A stretch of DNA of 64,000 nt, taken from Dulcicalothrix desertica PCC 7102 (lineage in GTDB: Bacteria; Cyanobacteriota; Cyanobacteriia; Cyanobacteriales; Nostocaceae). The notes beneath the pieces were generated by a model. It saw nothing but the letters and a program-made list of their open reading frames with translations, searched no databases and was not told where the DNA came from. Both the position numbers and the translations under genes were made by a program. The stretch is from assembly GCF_003991905.1 (NCBI RefSeq), contig NZ_RSCL01000003.1, positions 339,092-403,091 on the forward strand, read 5' to 3'. Numbering within the stretch: position 1 is the stretch's first letter; every line of letters begins with the position of its first letter. Shown in pieces: positions 49,367 through 58,427 of the stretch.

Positions 49367-51001
49367 GTGAAAAATATCTGGTTTCGAGCAGCTAGCCCTG
49401 TTGCTTTGGCTACAGTCTTAGCCATGAACTCCACTGCGTTTGGGGAAGAAGTCAAGCAGTTGCAGCAAGTCGAAGTATCTCAGATTGCAACTCCAGTCGA
49501 ACTAACTGGAAGTACTTCAACAGAGGTAATGTCGCAAGTAACATCGGTATCGCAGTTCTCGGATGTACAGCCAACAGACTGGGCATTCCAAGCGTTACAG
49601 TCGTTAGTAGAACGTTACGGTTGTATAGCGGGTTATCCGAATGGGACTTATCGTGGGAACCGCGCGTTGACACGATATGAATTTGCGGCAGGTTTAAATG
49701 CCTGTTTGGATAGAGTTAATGAACTGATTGCAACAGCTACGGCAGATTTGGTCAGAAAAGAAGATTTAGATGTAATAGTTAGACTACAAGAAGAGTACAA
49801 AGCAGAACTTGCAACACTGCGGGGACGTGTTGATGCGGTTGAAGCAAAAACAGCTGAATTAGAGGCAAATCAATTCTCAACTACAACTAAACTACAAGGG
49901 TCAGTAGTTGCAGTGTTCAGCGATGTTTTTAGTGGTGATAATGTTAATGGTGTTCGTCCCACAGATAACAACACTACTTTTGGCGCCCGTACTCGTGTTG
50001 AATTCGTCACTAGTTTTACGGGTAAAGATGAGTTGCTGACGCGACTTCAGGCAAACAATATTTTAGGTCCCGACATTGGTACTCCCGAAGGAAACTTGTT
50101 CTTTGTAGGAGAAGACGGCAATAATAATGTTGCTCTCGATGCGCTCGTATACGCATTTAATCCTGGTGAAAATACAGAGATAAAATTAATAGCCAATGCT
50201 GGCGCCGCCGACGATGTGACGAACACGCTCAATATATTTGATGGAGATGGAAGCTATGGCGCCTTATCGAGCTTTGGTACTCGTAACCCAATTTATTACC
50301 AGGTAAACGGCGCCGGAGCAGCCTTTAATCAAAACTTTGGTGACTTTTTAACACTATCGTTGGGTTACTTAGCAGGGGCAAACAACGACCCCACACCCAG
50401 AAATGGGTTATTTGACGGTTCGTATGCAGCTCTTGCACAGCTAGTTGTAAAACCATCTGAGCGTATTAGTGTTGGTTTTACTTACATAAATGCTTATAGG
50501 CAACCGTTTCTTGCAGGTAGTAATGCTGCGACTTTAAATGTCGCCTCACCATTAGATGGAACAACGGTACTTGGTGAAGAAGTGCCATTTAATACAAGTT
50601 CATACGGTGTGCAAGCATCAATAGGTATCAGCGACAAAATTGTCTTAGGTGGTTGGGCAGGTTACAGTAATGCGCGTAACATGGCAACTACAGCAGCTTT
50701 CCCAGACCGTGGAAGCGCTGAAATTTGGAACTGGGCTGTTACACTCGGCTTACCCGATTTTGGTAAAAAAGGTAACTTAGCAGGCATTATATTCGGTATG
50801 GAACCGAGAGTTACACGTTCAACGATTGATGGACTAACCAGAGACCAAGATACTTCTTACCACATCGAGGCTTTTTATCAATATCAAGTTTCCGACAACA
50901 TCACCATTACTCCTGGTGTCATTTGGTTAACGGCGCCCGACCACAACAGTAATAACGATTCCACTGTTATAGGCGCCCTGCGAACCACCTTCACCTTCTA
51001 G
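49367..51001 (+). CDS. SLH-domain OprB-type porin, 544 aa
   Basis: Signal peptide (about residues 1-25), one S-layer homology domain (about 60-115, FSDVQPTDWAFQALQSLVER, GYPNGTYRGNRALTRYEFA), a coiled coil (about 125-170) and a C-terminal OprB barrel (about 175-545) ending in Phe as porins do. The SLH domain binds peptidoglycan. GTG 49367 is preferred because GAGGAG lies six bases upstream; the earlier GTG 49361 touches it. It is divergent from znuA behind a Zur-like box, which suggests a metal-scarcity porin. Iron-uptake porins share this layout, so the metal is unproven. Confidence 0.8.
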   Translation: MKNIWFRAASPVALATVLAMNSTAFGEEVKQLQQVEVSQIATPVELTGSTSTEVMSQVTSVSQFSDVQPTDWAFQALQSLVERYGCIAGYPNGTYRGNRALTRYEFAAGLNACLDRVNELIATATADLVRKEDLDVIVRLQEEYKAELATLRGRVDAVEAKTAELEANQFSTTTKLQGSVVAVFSDVFSGDNVNGVRPTDNNTTFGARTRVEFVTSFTGKDELLTRLQANNILGPDIGTPEGNLFFVGEDGNNNVALDALVYAFNPGENTEIKLIANAGAADDVTNTLNIFDGDGSYGALSSFGTRNPIYYQVNGAGAAFNQNFGDFLTLSLGYLAGANNDPTPRNGLFDGSYAALAQLVVKPSERISVGFTYINAYRQPFLAGSNAATLNVASPLDGTTVLGEEVPFNTSSYGVQASIGISDKIVLGGWAGYSNARNMATTAAFPDRGSAEIWNWAVTLGLPDFGKKGNLAGIIFGMEPRVTRSTIDGLTRDQDTSYHIEAFYQYQVSDNITITPGVIWLTAPDHNSNNDSTVIGALRTTFTF

Positions 51002-51010
51002 CAACACACC

Positions 51011-51037
51011 CTTGTAGCACAGGCATCCCTGCCTGTG
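51011..51037. repeat. Dispersed CAGGCATCCCTGCCTG palindrome (copy 6)
   Basis: CTTGTAGCACAGGCATCCCT and its inverse just after the porin stop; probable terminator. Family as at 18448. Confidence 0.75.
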
Positions 51038-51220
51038 TATTCTTGCCTGTGTATTCTTACCTATGCTGTTATTCTTTCTTTACAAAAATTTACTTTTATT
51101 AATAAACCTCAATAAATATACTTAGGTAATATAACTGAATATGTATTACAAGTTTACAAAATCCTATCTAAAATTCAGTAGTAATTGTGATAAGATGATG
51201 ACTATATACAAATAAAAAAA

Positions 51221-51263
51221 GATGACCAGTCTACCACAACCGGTCACATATATGTTCGTCATC
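51221..51263. other. Nested hairpin in the porin-to-rqcH gap
   Basis: GATGAC at 51221 and GTCATC at 51258 enclose TGACC/GGTCA, a nested stem of about 43 bases between convergent genes. The gap of about 400 bases has no gene. A small RNA or terminator is possible. Confidence 0.4.
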
Positions 51264-51407
51264 TTCTCGAAAGAGTTTATCCGGTTGCACGTTCCCAAAA
51301 CGCAACAGGATGTTTTTCAATTAAATATTGTAACAGGCAGCACAGATTTTTAGTTGACTTTTGAGAAAAAAAGTTAGACGCACTGGAAATTGTGCTGTTT
51401 TGTTGTT

Positions 51408-53129
51408 TTACCTGATTTTTTGGGGTTGTCCCCAGATAATACGCTCATTCTTGTAAATGGCAATTCCTGGTTTGGCGCCTTTAGGTTTGTAGACGTGCTT
51501 TGGTTGAGTATACACTACAGGAACCTGTTCACTTTGACGCGCACGGCTATAGTAAGCTGCGAGGTTAGCGGTGTGTTGTAAATCAACTTCATCAGGTACA
51601 TTACCAGCTTGGAGACGTAAAAGCACGTGACTGCCAGGAATTTCTTGAGTGTGGAACCATAAATCGTAATCATTTGCAAAGCGAAAAGTCAGTTGGTCGT
51701 TTTGACGGTTGTTACGACCGATTAAAACTTCAAGTCCACCCGGAGTCTGGAAACGTCTAAAGTTAATATCTTTACTTTTATCATTGCTGCGACTGCGGTA
51801 GCCTGTATCTTCAAGGTATTTTTGAGAGACAAGCTCATCACGAATTTCTTCGAGGGTTTCCAAATCTTCGCTAGTTGAATAACTTTCAATTTGAGAAACA
51901 GCAGCTTCAACTTGTTCCAAATACTCAATTTCGGCTTCTACATCGGCAAGTAACGGTTCTACAGCACCACGGGCACGCTTCAGCTTTTGATGCTGTTTAT
52001 AAAGCATTTGCGCGTTAATCACAGCATTTTTATCAGGTTCTAGGGGAATAGTAACAGGTTTGCCCGTCTCAAAATCATCCAACGTTATTTTATCCATTCC
52101 AGGCGCCCACTCATGTAGATACGCCATTAATAAATCAGCATAGTACCGATATTCATCTGCGCGTTCGCTTTGTGCCAACCTTTCTTTAAACGTGTTTGCC
52201 TTCTGCCGCAACTTCTCCAACAGATTATTTAGCTTTTGCGTCAACTGATGCCGCAACTGCGAAAATATTAATTGATTAAACTCAGTTGTATAGTAATCAT
52301 TTAATAGTTCTTGAGTACTATTTGCTTTTTTAATTCCACCCCAACCTAATACTGTATAACCAGACTCTAAATAAACTGGTTCAAACTGGTTAGCTTCGAC
52401 TCGATGTAACCATTCTTGCCAACGTTGAAAGAATTTTTCCCACTCAAGAGTATTTAGTTTATCGGTAGTCGCATCCAAATCAATATTCGCTGCAACTAAC
52501 ATCGACTGTATTAACATCGGTGAAAGACCGCGATAATTTTTGAGCAACTGTTTTTTCAAGGCGCCAGGTACTAGACTTACCCGTTCATGCCAACGTTCAA
52601 AAGACTCATTCAAACTGGGGATAGTATTAGTCATACTGGGAGGCGCCTCATACATCTGCCCAGTCAATACTGTACGAACGCTCGATTGCTGTTGATTTAC
52701 TTGATGTGCAGTAGTAATAATCTCATTTTTGGCATTAGTAAGCACAACATTACTGTACTTACCCATGATTTCTATATATATATGATATACAGCATCTTCA
52801 CCAGGGCGCCGAGCGAACTGTAAATCAACAACTCGTTCCCAAGCAGCAATAGTTTCAACTTTAACAAGTGCCAAACCATTAAGCTGACTAACTAGCTGTT
52901 GACTAAAAGTAAAAGTATCAGGAACTCTAGGAGGTGGAGAACCAATATGCAAACGCGCAGCTTGAGGATGCCAAGAAACCTCCAACCACCCCCGTCCCTT
53001 TAAAGTACGTAAAGCAATAGAAATAGTATTGCGGTCACGCTGGTAAACTTGTTCAACGCGCGAGGGTATCCAAGTTTCGCGCAGTTCGTTACAAACCGCA
53101 GTGAGAGTAGTAAAGTCAAAAGATTGCAC
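51408..53129 (-). CDS. rqcH: RqcH/Rqc2 ribosome quality control factor (NFACT family)
   Basis: A 573-residue protein that binds stalled 50S subunits and directs alanine tailing of unfinished chains. Order: NFACT-N domain (about 1-200) with FDFTTLTAVCNELRETWIPS and LHIGSPPPRVPDTFTFSQQL; a central coiled coil (about 270-440); and the NFACT-R RNA-binding domain (about 450-573) with YDLWFHTQEIPGSHVLLRL near 487-505, the tRNA-contacting motif. The length matches cyanobacterial members. It is the only gene on its strand here. Confidence 0.9.
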   Translation of the reverse strand: MQSFDFTTLTAVCNELRETWIPSRVEQVYQRDRNTISIALRTLKGRGWLEVSWHPQAARLHIGSPPPRVPDTFTFSQQLVSQLNGLALVKVETIAAWERVVDLQFARRPGEDAVYHIYIEIMGKYSNVVLTNAKNEIITTAHQVNQQQSSVRTVLTGQMYEAPPSMTNTIPSLNESFERWHERVSLVPGALKKQLLKNYRGLSPMLIQSMLVAANIDLDATTDKLNTLEWEKFFQRWQEWLHRVEANQFEPVYLESGYTVLGWGGIKKANSTQELLNDYYTTEFNQLIFSQLRHQLTQKLNNLLEKLRQKANTFKERLAQSERADEYRYYADLLMAYLHEWAPGMDKITLDDFETGKPVTIPLEPDKNAVINAQMLYKQHQKLKRARGAVEPLLADVEAEIEYLEQVEAAVSQIESYSTSEDLETLEEIRDELVSQKYLEDTGYRSRSNDKSKDINFRRFQTPGGLEVLIGRNNRQNDQLTFRFANDYDLWFHTQEIPGSHVLLRLQAGNVPDEVDLQHTANLAAYYSRARQSEQVPVVYTQPKHVYKPKGAKPGIAIYKNERIIWGQPQKIR

Positions 53130-53186
53130 AGCGATTTGTCCGTTTACATCAACCTACAAACCCCAGTATAACAATCATTCTTATCA

Positions 53187-53215
53187 CTCTTGTGGAACAG
53201 GCATCCCTGCCTGTT
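53187..53215. repeat. Dispersed CAGGCATCCCTGCCTG palindrome (copy 7)
   Basis: CTCTTGTGGAACAGGCATCC and its inverse, just upstream of rqcH. The gap 53130-53600 also holds a TAGAGACAGAATTAACTCGG type palindrome (53406-53431) and CACAGAGG-type repeats; no gene is seen. Confidence 0.75.
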
Positions 53216-53600
53216 TATTCTCTCAATTGTCATGAGTCGGGCACGTTAACGCAGTTTTCCCGAAGGGTAGCATCTTAAAGATTCGCTTATAATACTATAC
53301 TTAAATCACAAGCATCTTATTTGACCACAAAGACACAGAGGGCACAGAGAGAGAATAATTGGCGCCTATAAAAGTTCAGGTATCATTCGTAAAATTCACG
53401 CATTATAGAGACAGAATTAACTCGGTCTCTAAATCTACGCATCTTTTATAATTGATCTAGGACTATGATATTCTCTCTGTACCTCTGTAGTAAATAGTAG
53501 TGGTTCATGCCATTATTTTTGGAGGTAAGAGGAATGAACCGCAAAGACGCAAAGAACGCAAAGGAAGAATTATTAAGATATAAACCACTACTTTAAAAAT

Positions 53601-53741
53601 ATGGCATCAAATGAATTAAATATTAGCAATATCTTTGAAAGAGATGGTATCCATCTATTCATTTGGGAACCAAACCTTATCGTGTTACCCATCCCAGATA
53701 ATCGCTTAGATTCCTACACTTCAGTAGAAATTAGACTATGA
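53601..53741 (+). pseudogene. Truncated first copy of the beta-sandwich-like family, 46 aa
   Basis: MASNELNISNIFERDGIHLF leads to VLPIPDNRLDSYTSVEIRL and then a stop. The start resembles the N-terminus of the intact copies (IEIWLPDLIVLPIPENKPGT at 54513), so it is the leftover of a longer gene that lost its 3' part. Confidence 0.6.
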
Positions 53742-53889
53742 CCGAGAAACCAAAAGTAAAAACTTAATAAATGGTCTCTGGATGGGAATGGTATGTACAC
53801 CTAAAATAGATATAGAAATAAAAAATAAGCGTTGAATCCCCCGATTTTTATTTATAATTTAATTAGTTACCTTTAAAACCTTCTCTAAC

Positions 53890-54342
53890 ATGACATCTTT
53901 TGGCCCAGACAATAACAATAATCTTGAACTAAATGGAATTAAATTTCAAACGCTTATATCTGAGTGTGAACTGCAAATTCCACTAAAACAACCTGGTAAA
54001 AAAACTAAACTTCAGCTAGGCATTGAAATTACTAACAACACAGAAATCCCTCATTGCTTTCTCCTTTTCTTCGGGCGCCCAAAATTCCTTCAAGCCAATA
54101 AACAAAACCTGCCACGCTTTGGGCCGAATGTAAATGGTAGTTACAATCCCCAAAAATCAGACTTTAAAATATTGGCGCCGGGAGAAAGCGCGTCTCTGCT
54201 AGTAGAAGGGTATTTTTGCTGGGAGGACAATAAATTAAAATATGTATTTCGTGAACCAGGTGGTCAAAATTGGATATTTTATGATTTTAATCATGGCGAA
54301 TATTGGGTTCAATTTACTTATGAAAATCAACACCCTGCATAG
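53890..54342 (+). CDS. Single-domain beta-sandwich-like protein, 150 aa
   Basis: One copy of a domain of about 140 residues with a recurrent pattern: FQTLISECELQIPLKQPGKK (strand pair), LGIEITNNTEIPHCFLLFFG (about 45-64), LAPGESASLLVEGYFCWEDN (about 96-115), and FYDFNHGEYWVQFTYEN near the end. It recalls an Ig-like or DOMON-like fold, but I do not name a family. It has no signal peptide, so a cytoplasmic role is suggested. It is the first intact member of a tandem array. Confidence 0.55.
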   Translation: MTSFGPDNNNNLELNGIKFQTLISECELQIPLKQPGKKTKLQLGIEITNNTEIPHCFLLFFGRPKFLQANKQNLPRFGPNVNGSYNPQKSDFKILAPGESASLLVEGYFCWEDNKLKYVFREPGGQNWIFYDFNHGEYWVQFTYENQHPA

Positions 54343-54512
54343 GAACAGAGAGGGGGTTACAGCGACCCTATAGATTTGAAACCAGTGTGGGAAAACCAAA
54401 TTTACAATAACCCTAGAAGTGACATATATAAAATAGAAGATGTTTGGGTAGGGGAGATACATACACATCCTACTAAATTTAATCTCATACAGAAATCGCT
54501 ATAGTAACAAAT

Positions 54513-55631
54513 ATGACATTTAATAGCAAAGACTTGGAAGTAAATGATATTCCTATAGAAATATGGTTGCCAGACCTGATAGTACTACCTATCCCTGAAA
54601 ATAAACCTGGCACTAACACTTATATGCAAATAGATTTACATCTTACCAACAATGCAAGAACCTCTTTTCGCTTCAACCCTAAAAAATTAATCCCAGAAGT
54701 TATCACATCGGACGGTCAAATATTGCCACAGCTACCCGATACAAATGAATCTTCAGCAAGTTTTTTATATAGACTAACTCATTTAATATCAAACTTAAGC
54801 AGTCCGTTTAAACAAGATAATTATTTAATAGTTCAGCCCAGAATAACTACGACTGTTTGCATAAACACAAAGCTCTTTTGGCAGAATAACTTGCTAACTC
54901 TCGAATTTCACGCTTGCGACTTCAATTTACTTATATCTAGACACTATTGGTTTTTTGATAAACTGCACCCAGGAAAATATCAAATTCGGTTTAATTATTT
55001 AAATTCTTATAAAAAGATAGTTTACTCAGACGGTACAAAAGTCAAAATAGCAACAAAATTAAAAAATCTTTACTTAGTCCAACCCCTATTAGCTGAACCC
55101 AATATAGTAGAAGTTGACGGTATTCGGCTTGAAACTATTATACCAGAAAAAATAATAACAATACCAAAACAAGAACGGGGAGCAGAAACTTTAGTAAAGT
55201 TAGGGATGAGTATTACGAATAACACCCAAACTCCCTTTCGCTTCGATTTCTTTGCCACTTTAATACCTCAAATAGTAGGAGCAGATGGTCTAGCATTACA
55301 AAGAAATTACTCTACTACGTTCCTTCAATCTCCTAGAGAATGTGATTTTCCTTCTTCTATGCCAGGGGAAAGTGTGACTCTTTTTCCATATGCAAAACTC
55401 ATTTGGCTCAAGCGTGGGCGCCTAGGATTAAAAATTACTGCTGGAGATGGCGGTTATTGGCATTTTTGTAACATTCAACCAGGTGTATATCGGGTGCGAT
55501 TCATATACAGCAAACGAAACGAGTGGGCGCCAACAAACCAAATAAGCACAAGTAAAAAATCATTAGAATGGATTTGTAAGAATACAGTACCCACACCCTT
55601 TGTAGAAATTTGTTTAAGTGAAAACAGTTAA
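54513..55631 (+). CDS. Two-domain member of the beta-sandwich-like array, 372 aa
   Basis: Two domains in tandem: residues 1-170 (LPDLIVLPIPENKPGTNTYM, LTNNARTSFRFNPKKLIPEV) and 195-372 (VEVDGIRLETIIPEKIITIP, LGMSITNNTQTPFRFDFFAT). The second has the full SxxPGES motif (SMPGESVTLF) and the ITNNTQ motif. The two-domain form is the best preserved copy of the family. No signal peptide; function unknown. Confidence 0.6.
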   Translation: MTFNSKDLEVNDIPIEIWLPDLIVLPIPENKPGTNTYMQIDLHLTNNARTSFRFNPKKLIPEVITSDGQILPQLPDTNESSASFLYRLTHLISNLSSPFKQDNYLIVQPRITTTVCINTKLFWQNNLLTLEFHACDFNLLISRHYWFFDKLHPGKYQIRFNYLNSYKKIVYSDGTKVKIATKLKNLYLVQPLLAEPNIVEVDGIRLETIIPEKIITIPKQERGAETLVKLGMSITNNTQTPFRFDFFATLIPQIVGADGLALQRNYSTTFLQSPRECDFPSSMPGESVTLFPYAKLIWLKRGRLGLKITAGDGGYWHFCNIQPGVYRVRFIYSKRNEWAPTNQISTSKKSLEWICKNTVPTPFVEICLSENS

Positions 55632-55858
55632 AATTACAAGTTTAATAGTGCATAAAAGCTTGAAAACAAGGGTAACTATAATGACATAAAGTGAATTTGT
55701 AAATAGCAACGACCTTGAAGTAATAAATTGAAATATTGTTTAGTTATAACACTAATGGTCTGTATCATCAAATTTAGTGAGCTATATCTTAAAAATTCTT
55801 CCTTCGTGTCCTTTGTGTCTTTGTGGTTAATTCCTATTGACCACATAATATAATAATT

Positions 55859-56953
55859 ATGAGGATATCAAATATGACATTTGATGATTTAAATAGCACA
55901 CAGGTAGAACTCATCAATTCCAATATAATACAATTTCCTACTAGAGTACATCCTATCTCAGAAAACAAAAATGGGGTTAATATTCCAATCAAATTATATG
56001 TAAGTATTAACCACAATAATCAAGAATATTTTAATCTTAACTCCTTACAAGCATTTGTTCCAGAGCTTTTAACATCAGATTGTCAAATAGTACAGGGACA
56101 CTTAGTCACTAATAAGATTATCACTAATAATTTGGAAAACAATCATAATACACAATCAAATTGGTGGAAAGTTAGACCTAATTGTCGTACAACCTTTATT
56201 TTAACAGCAAGCCTTTTTTGGCAAGATAATTCTTTGCAGTTAAAAATTCCTACTATTCCTGACTATTATGTGCTTAGTTCTGTTAACCCTAATTATTTCT
56301 GGCAATTTGATGCACTTGAAGCAGAAACTTATCAGCTTCGATTTATTTTGAACACTGAAGTTCAAATTAGTTCAGGAATATTAGCAACACCTTGAGAGAA
56401 CCTGCGTCTAGTTCAAACCTTATTATCTGATAGTACAGCCATAGAAGTTGATGGGGTTTTATTCAAAATAGAAATGCCGTCTGTACTGGCTATTCCTTCA
56501 AGACTATTTAGAACTAAAGCTAATGTAAAACTAGGCATTCACGTGACTAACCAGACATCAGCCCCTATAAAGTTTAACCAATCACATTCTATTCATGTAA
56601 CCCTAATCAATGAAGAGGGTAAAGAAATAAATTACCTGAGTGACATGATAAGACCTGGACTAGGGAAAGAACCACAATATTATTTGGTACAACCAGGAGA
56701 AAGTGCATTTTTTGATTTAGAAGGAATGCTTTCATGGTATCAAGGTCAACTTCAACTTGCAGTTTCTAATAAAGCTAGGGGATTAACAGGTTGTGGTTTT
56801 TATTATTTTCCTAATCTCTTCATAGGTGTATATCAGATGCAAGTTACATATCGTCATCCTGTATCTAGAGCAAGGCGCCCTGAAGAAAACGTTTTAGAAA
56901 AAGTTTGCCCTGGGTGTGTAGCTATGCCATTTGTAGAATTTCGTATTGCCTAG
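55859..56953 (+). pseudogene. Two-domain family member split by an in-frame TGA
   Basis: Residues 1-178 (55859-56392) and 56474-56953 form the same two-domain layout as the gene at 54513. The frames are identical across a single TGA at 56393-56395: the reading runs on as ENLRLVQTLLSDSTAIEVDG after the stop, matching LYLVQPLLAEPNIVEVDG in the intact copy. So one nonsense change, with no frameshift, divides it; readthrough cannot be excluded. ATG 56474 would restart the second domain. Confidence 0.65.
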
Positions 56954-56965
56954 ATTGCCCATTAT

Positions 56966-56993
56966 GTAGAGACTAAACATGTTTAGTCTCTAC
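56966..56993 (+). terminator. Perfect GTAGAGACTAAACATGTTTA palindrome
   Basis: A 28-base perfect palindrome 13 bases after the stop of the second domain, the position of a terminator for the array; AATT follows. It is of the same style as 30080 and 43036. Confidence 0.65.
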
Positions 56994-57080
56994 GAGAATT
57001 TTATTACAGTTACGTTACCGAATATTACATCACATCTATTTCTCCGCTCTTCGTAATGTTCCAAGATGACAGTCTACTGA

Positions 57081-57257
57081 TTACTTATTCAATCTCTTCT
57101 TTAACTCAGCCTCTAGCTGTTCATCTGTACTAACCACAACTCTACCTGGTTTTGCTCGCATAATAGCAAGGTAGTGTTGAAAAGCATCTTCATCATCAGG
57201 ATGCTGCTTTACATAATTCCTTAGTTCAGATTCACTTAACTGTTCGTAATTACTCAT
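57081..57257 (-). CDS. DUF6887-like small protein, 58 aa
   Basis: MSNYEQLSESELRNYVKQHP onward, then VVVSTDEQLEAELKKRLNK. The SELRxY pattern and length fit DUF6887-type cyanobacterial proteins. It shares an ATGA overlap with the upstream gene. Third gene of a small leftward operon. Possibly a toxin or antitoxin component; activity unknown. Confidence 0.6.
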   Translation of the reverse strand: MSNYEQLSESELRNYVKQHPDDEDAFQHYLAIMRAKPGRVVVSTDEQLEAELKKRLNK

Positions 57258-57451
57258 TGAATTATTTCCTCTCCATTACTTAAAATTTCTACTTGAAGTG
57301 TTTCACCAATAAGTACTACAACTCTTTGTGAGCGCCTATCATACCTTGTTAACTCAACTGATTGTAGTAGGTTGCTTATTCGCACGCATAAACTGTAGAA
57401 AGCTTTTACCTGTTCAATTGTAGGCCCATCTAACTGAATGTCTCTGGTCAT
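57254..57451 (-). CDS. DUF6888-like small protein, 65 aa
   Basis: MTRDIQLDGPTIEQVKAFYS then LCVRISNLLQSVELTRYDRR and a C-terminal beta part (VVVLIGETLQVEILSNGEEI). The LxRYDxR and IGETxxVEI patterns fit DUF6888. It overlaps the regulator by 4 bases (ATGA) and the DUF6887-like gene by 4 bases, so the three are translated together. Confidence 0.6.
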   Translation of the reverse strand: MTRDIQLDGPTIEQVKAFYSLCVRISNLLQSVELTRYDRRSQRVVVLIGETLQVEILSNGEEIIQ

Positions 57452-57660
57452 GCTGCTTCCTTTACATGAATCAGCAAATCAGAGACTTGGCAGTCTAAAA
57501 CCTCACACAGCTTATCTAATATGTCTAAAGATACCCTCCTGATCACGTTTTGCTCAATTTTTTGGATATAGGAGACAGACACACCGCTTGCTATAGCAAG
57601 TTTTTCCTGTGAAAGTTCGCGTTTTTTTCTTATGTCCTTAAGAGTAATAATCACTGACAT
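57448..57660 (-). CDS. XRE-family helix-turn-helix regulator, 70 aa
   Basis: A short Cro/CI-type DNA-binding domain: LKDIRKKRELSQEKLAIASG then VSYIQKIEQNVIRRVSLDIL. It is the first gene of the three-gene unit, with ATGA coupling to the DUF6888-like gene. It would be the repressor of its own operon. The unit is inserted between two copies of the beta-sandwich array, on the opposite strand. Confidence 0.8.
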   Translation of the reverse strand: MSVIITLKDIRKKRELSQEKLAIASGVSVSYIQKIEQNVIRRVSLDILDKLCEVLDCQVSDLLIHVKEAA

Positions 57661-57830
57661 TATTTGAATTTATACTACTATGTTGCCATTCATCTAACTA
57701 GCCCGGTACTTACTAGCAATAAACACACGTAATATACGAGCAAGTGGTTAAGGCTTTTGATACACCTCGATTATATCCTAATCTTGCTACCCCGCTACGT
57801 ATTAGTTTTTTTTAAACGCTTTACTCATAA

Positions 57831-58271
57831 GGCGCCAAAACTTCAATAAAGTTAGGTATTCGCGCTACTAATAATACATTAGTTCCGCTTTGCTTTCAAC
57901 GATTAAGCTCTCTAACTCCAATTTTAAAAGGGGATAAAGGTAAAATTATAGAACCGGACTGCGATATGATGAGACTTTGGGTAAGTGAAGGGGCACTTTA
58001 TTACTCAGCAATGCCAGGTGCAAGTACTTTTTTTGTTCTAGATAGTAGACTATATAGAAATTTTTTAAACCAGCTTCAACTGGCAATTCCTAACGAAGCA
58101 GGTGGTTTCTGGTACTTTCGTAACCTCAAATTAGGTAAATATCAACTTCATTTTATCTATGAAGTGGCTACGGCGCCAACAACAATGTACCAACCAGAAG
58201 ATTCGGTGTCAGAAAATTTATGGACTGGTTGTGTAGTTATGCCACCTGTAGAGTTCAGCATTGTTAGATGA
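57831..58271 (+). pseudogene. N-terminally truncated copy of the beta-sandwich-like family
   Basis: In one frame from after a TAA at 57828: GAKTSIKLGIRATNNTLVPL, then GGFWYFRNLKLGKYQLHFIY and NLWTGCVVMPPVEFSI. It keeps the ITNNT-like and final YxLxF strands but lacks the first strand pair and a ribosome-bound start. ATG 57966 could start the remaining 101 residues. Confidence 0.6.
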
Positions 58272-58347
58272 TAAGTTGAATAGCAAATTCAGGTTTGTTT
58301 ATTTTTAGTATGTATTTAGGTTTCCTGTTAAGCATGAAGTATATAAA

Positions 58348-58376
58348 GGCGGGCAAGGATGCCCGCTCCACAAGAG
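58348..58376. repeat. Dispersed GGGCATCC palindrome (copy 8)
   Basis: GGCGGGCAAGGATGCCCGCT and its continuation CCACAAGAG, between the pseudogene copy and the secreted protein gene. Confidence 0.75.
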
Positions 58377-58427
58377 ATAAACTAATTGAATGTGTACTTT
58401 ACTTGACAAGGAACTGCTATAGTATCT

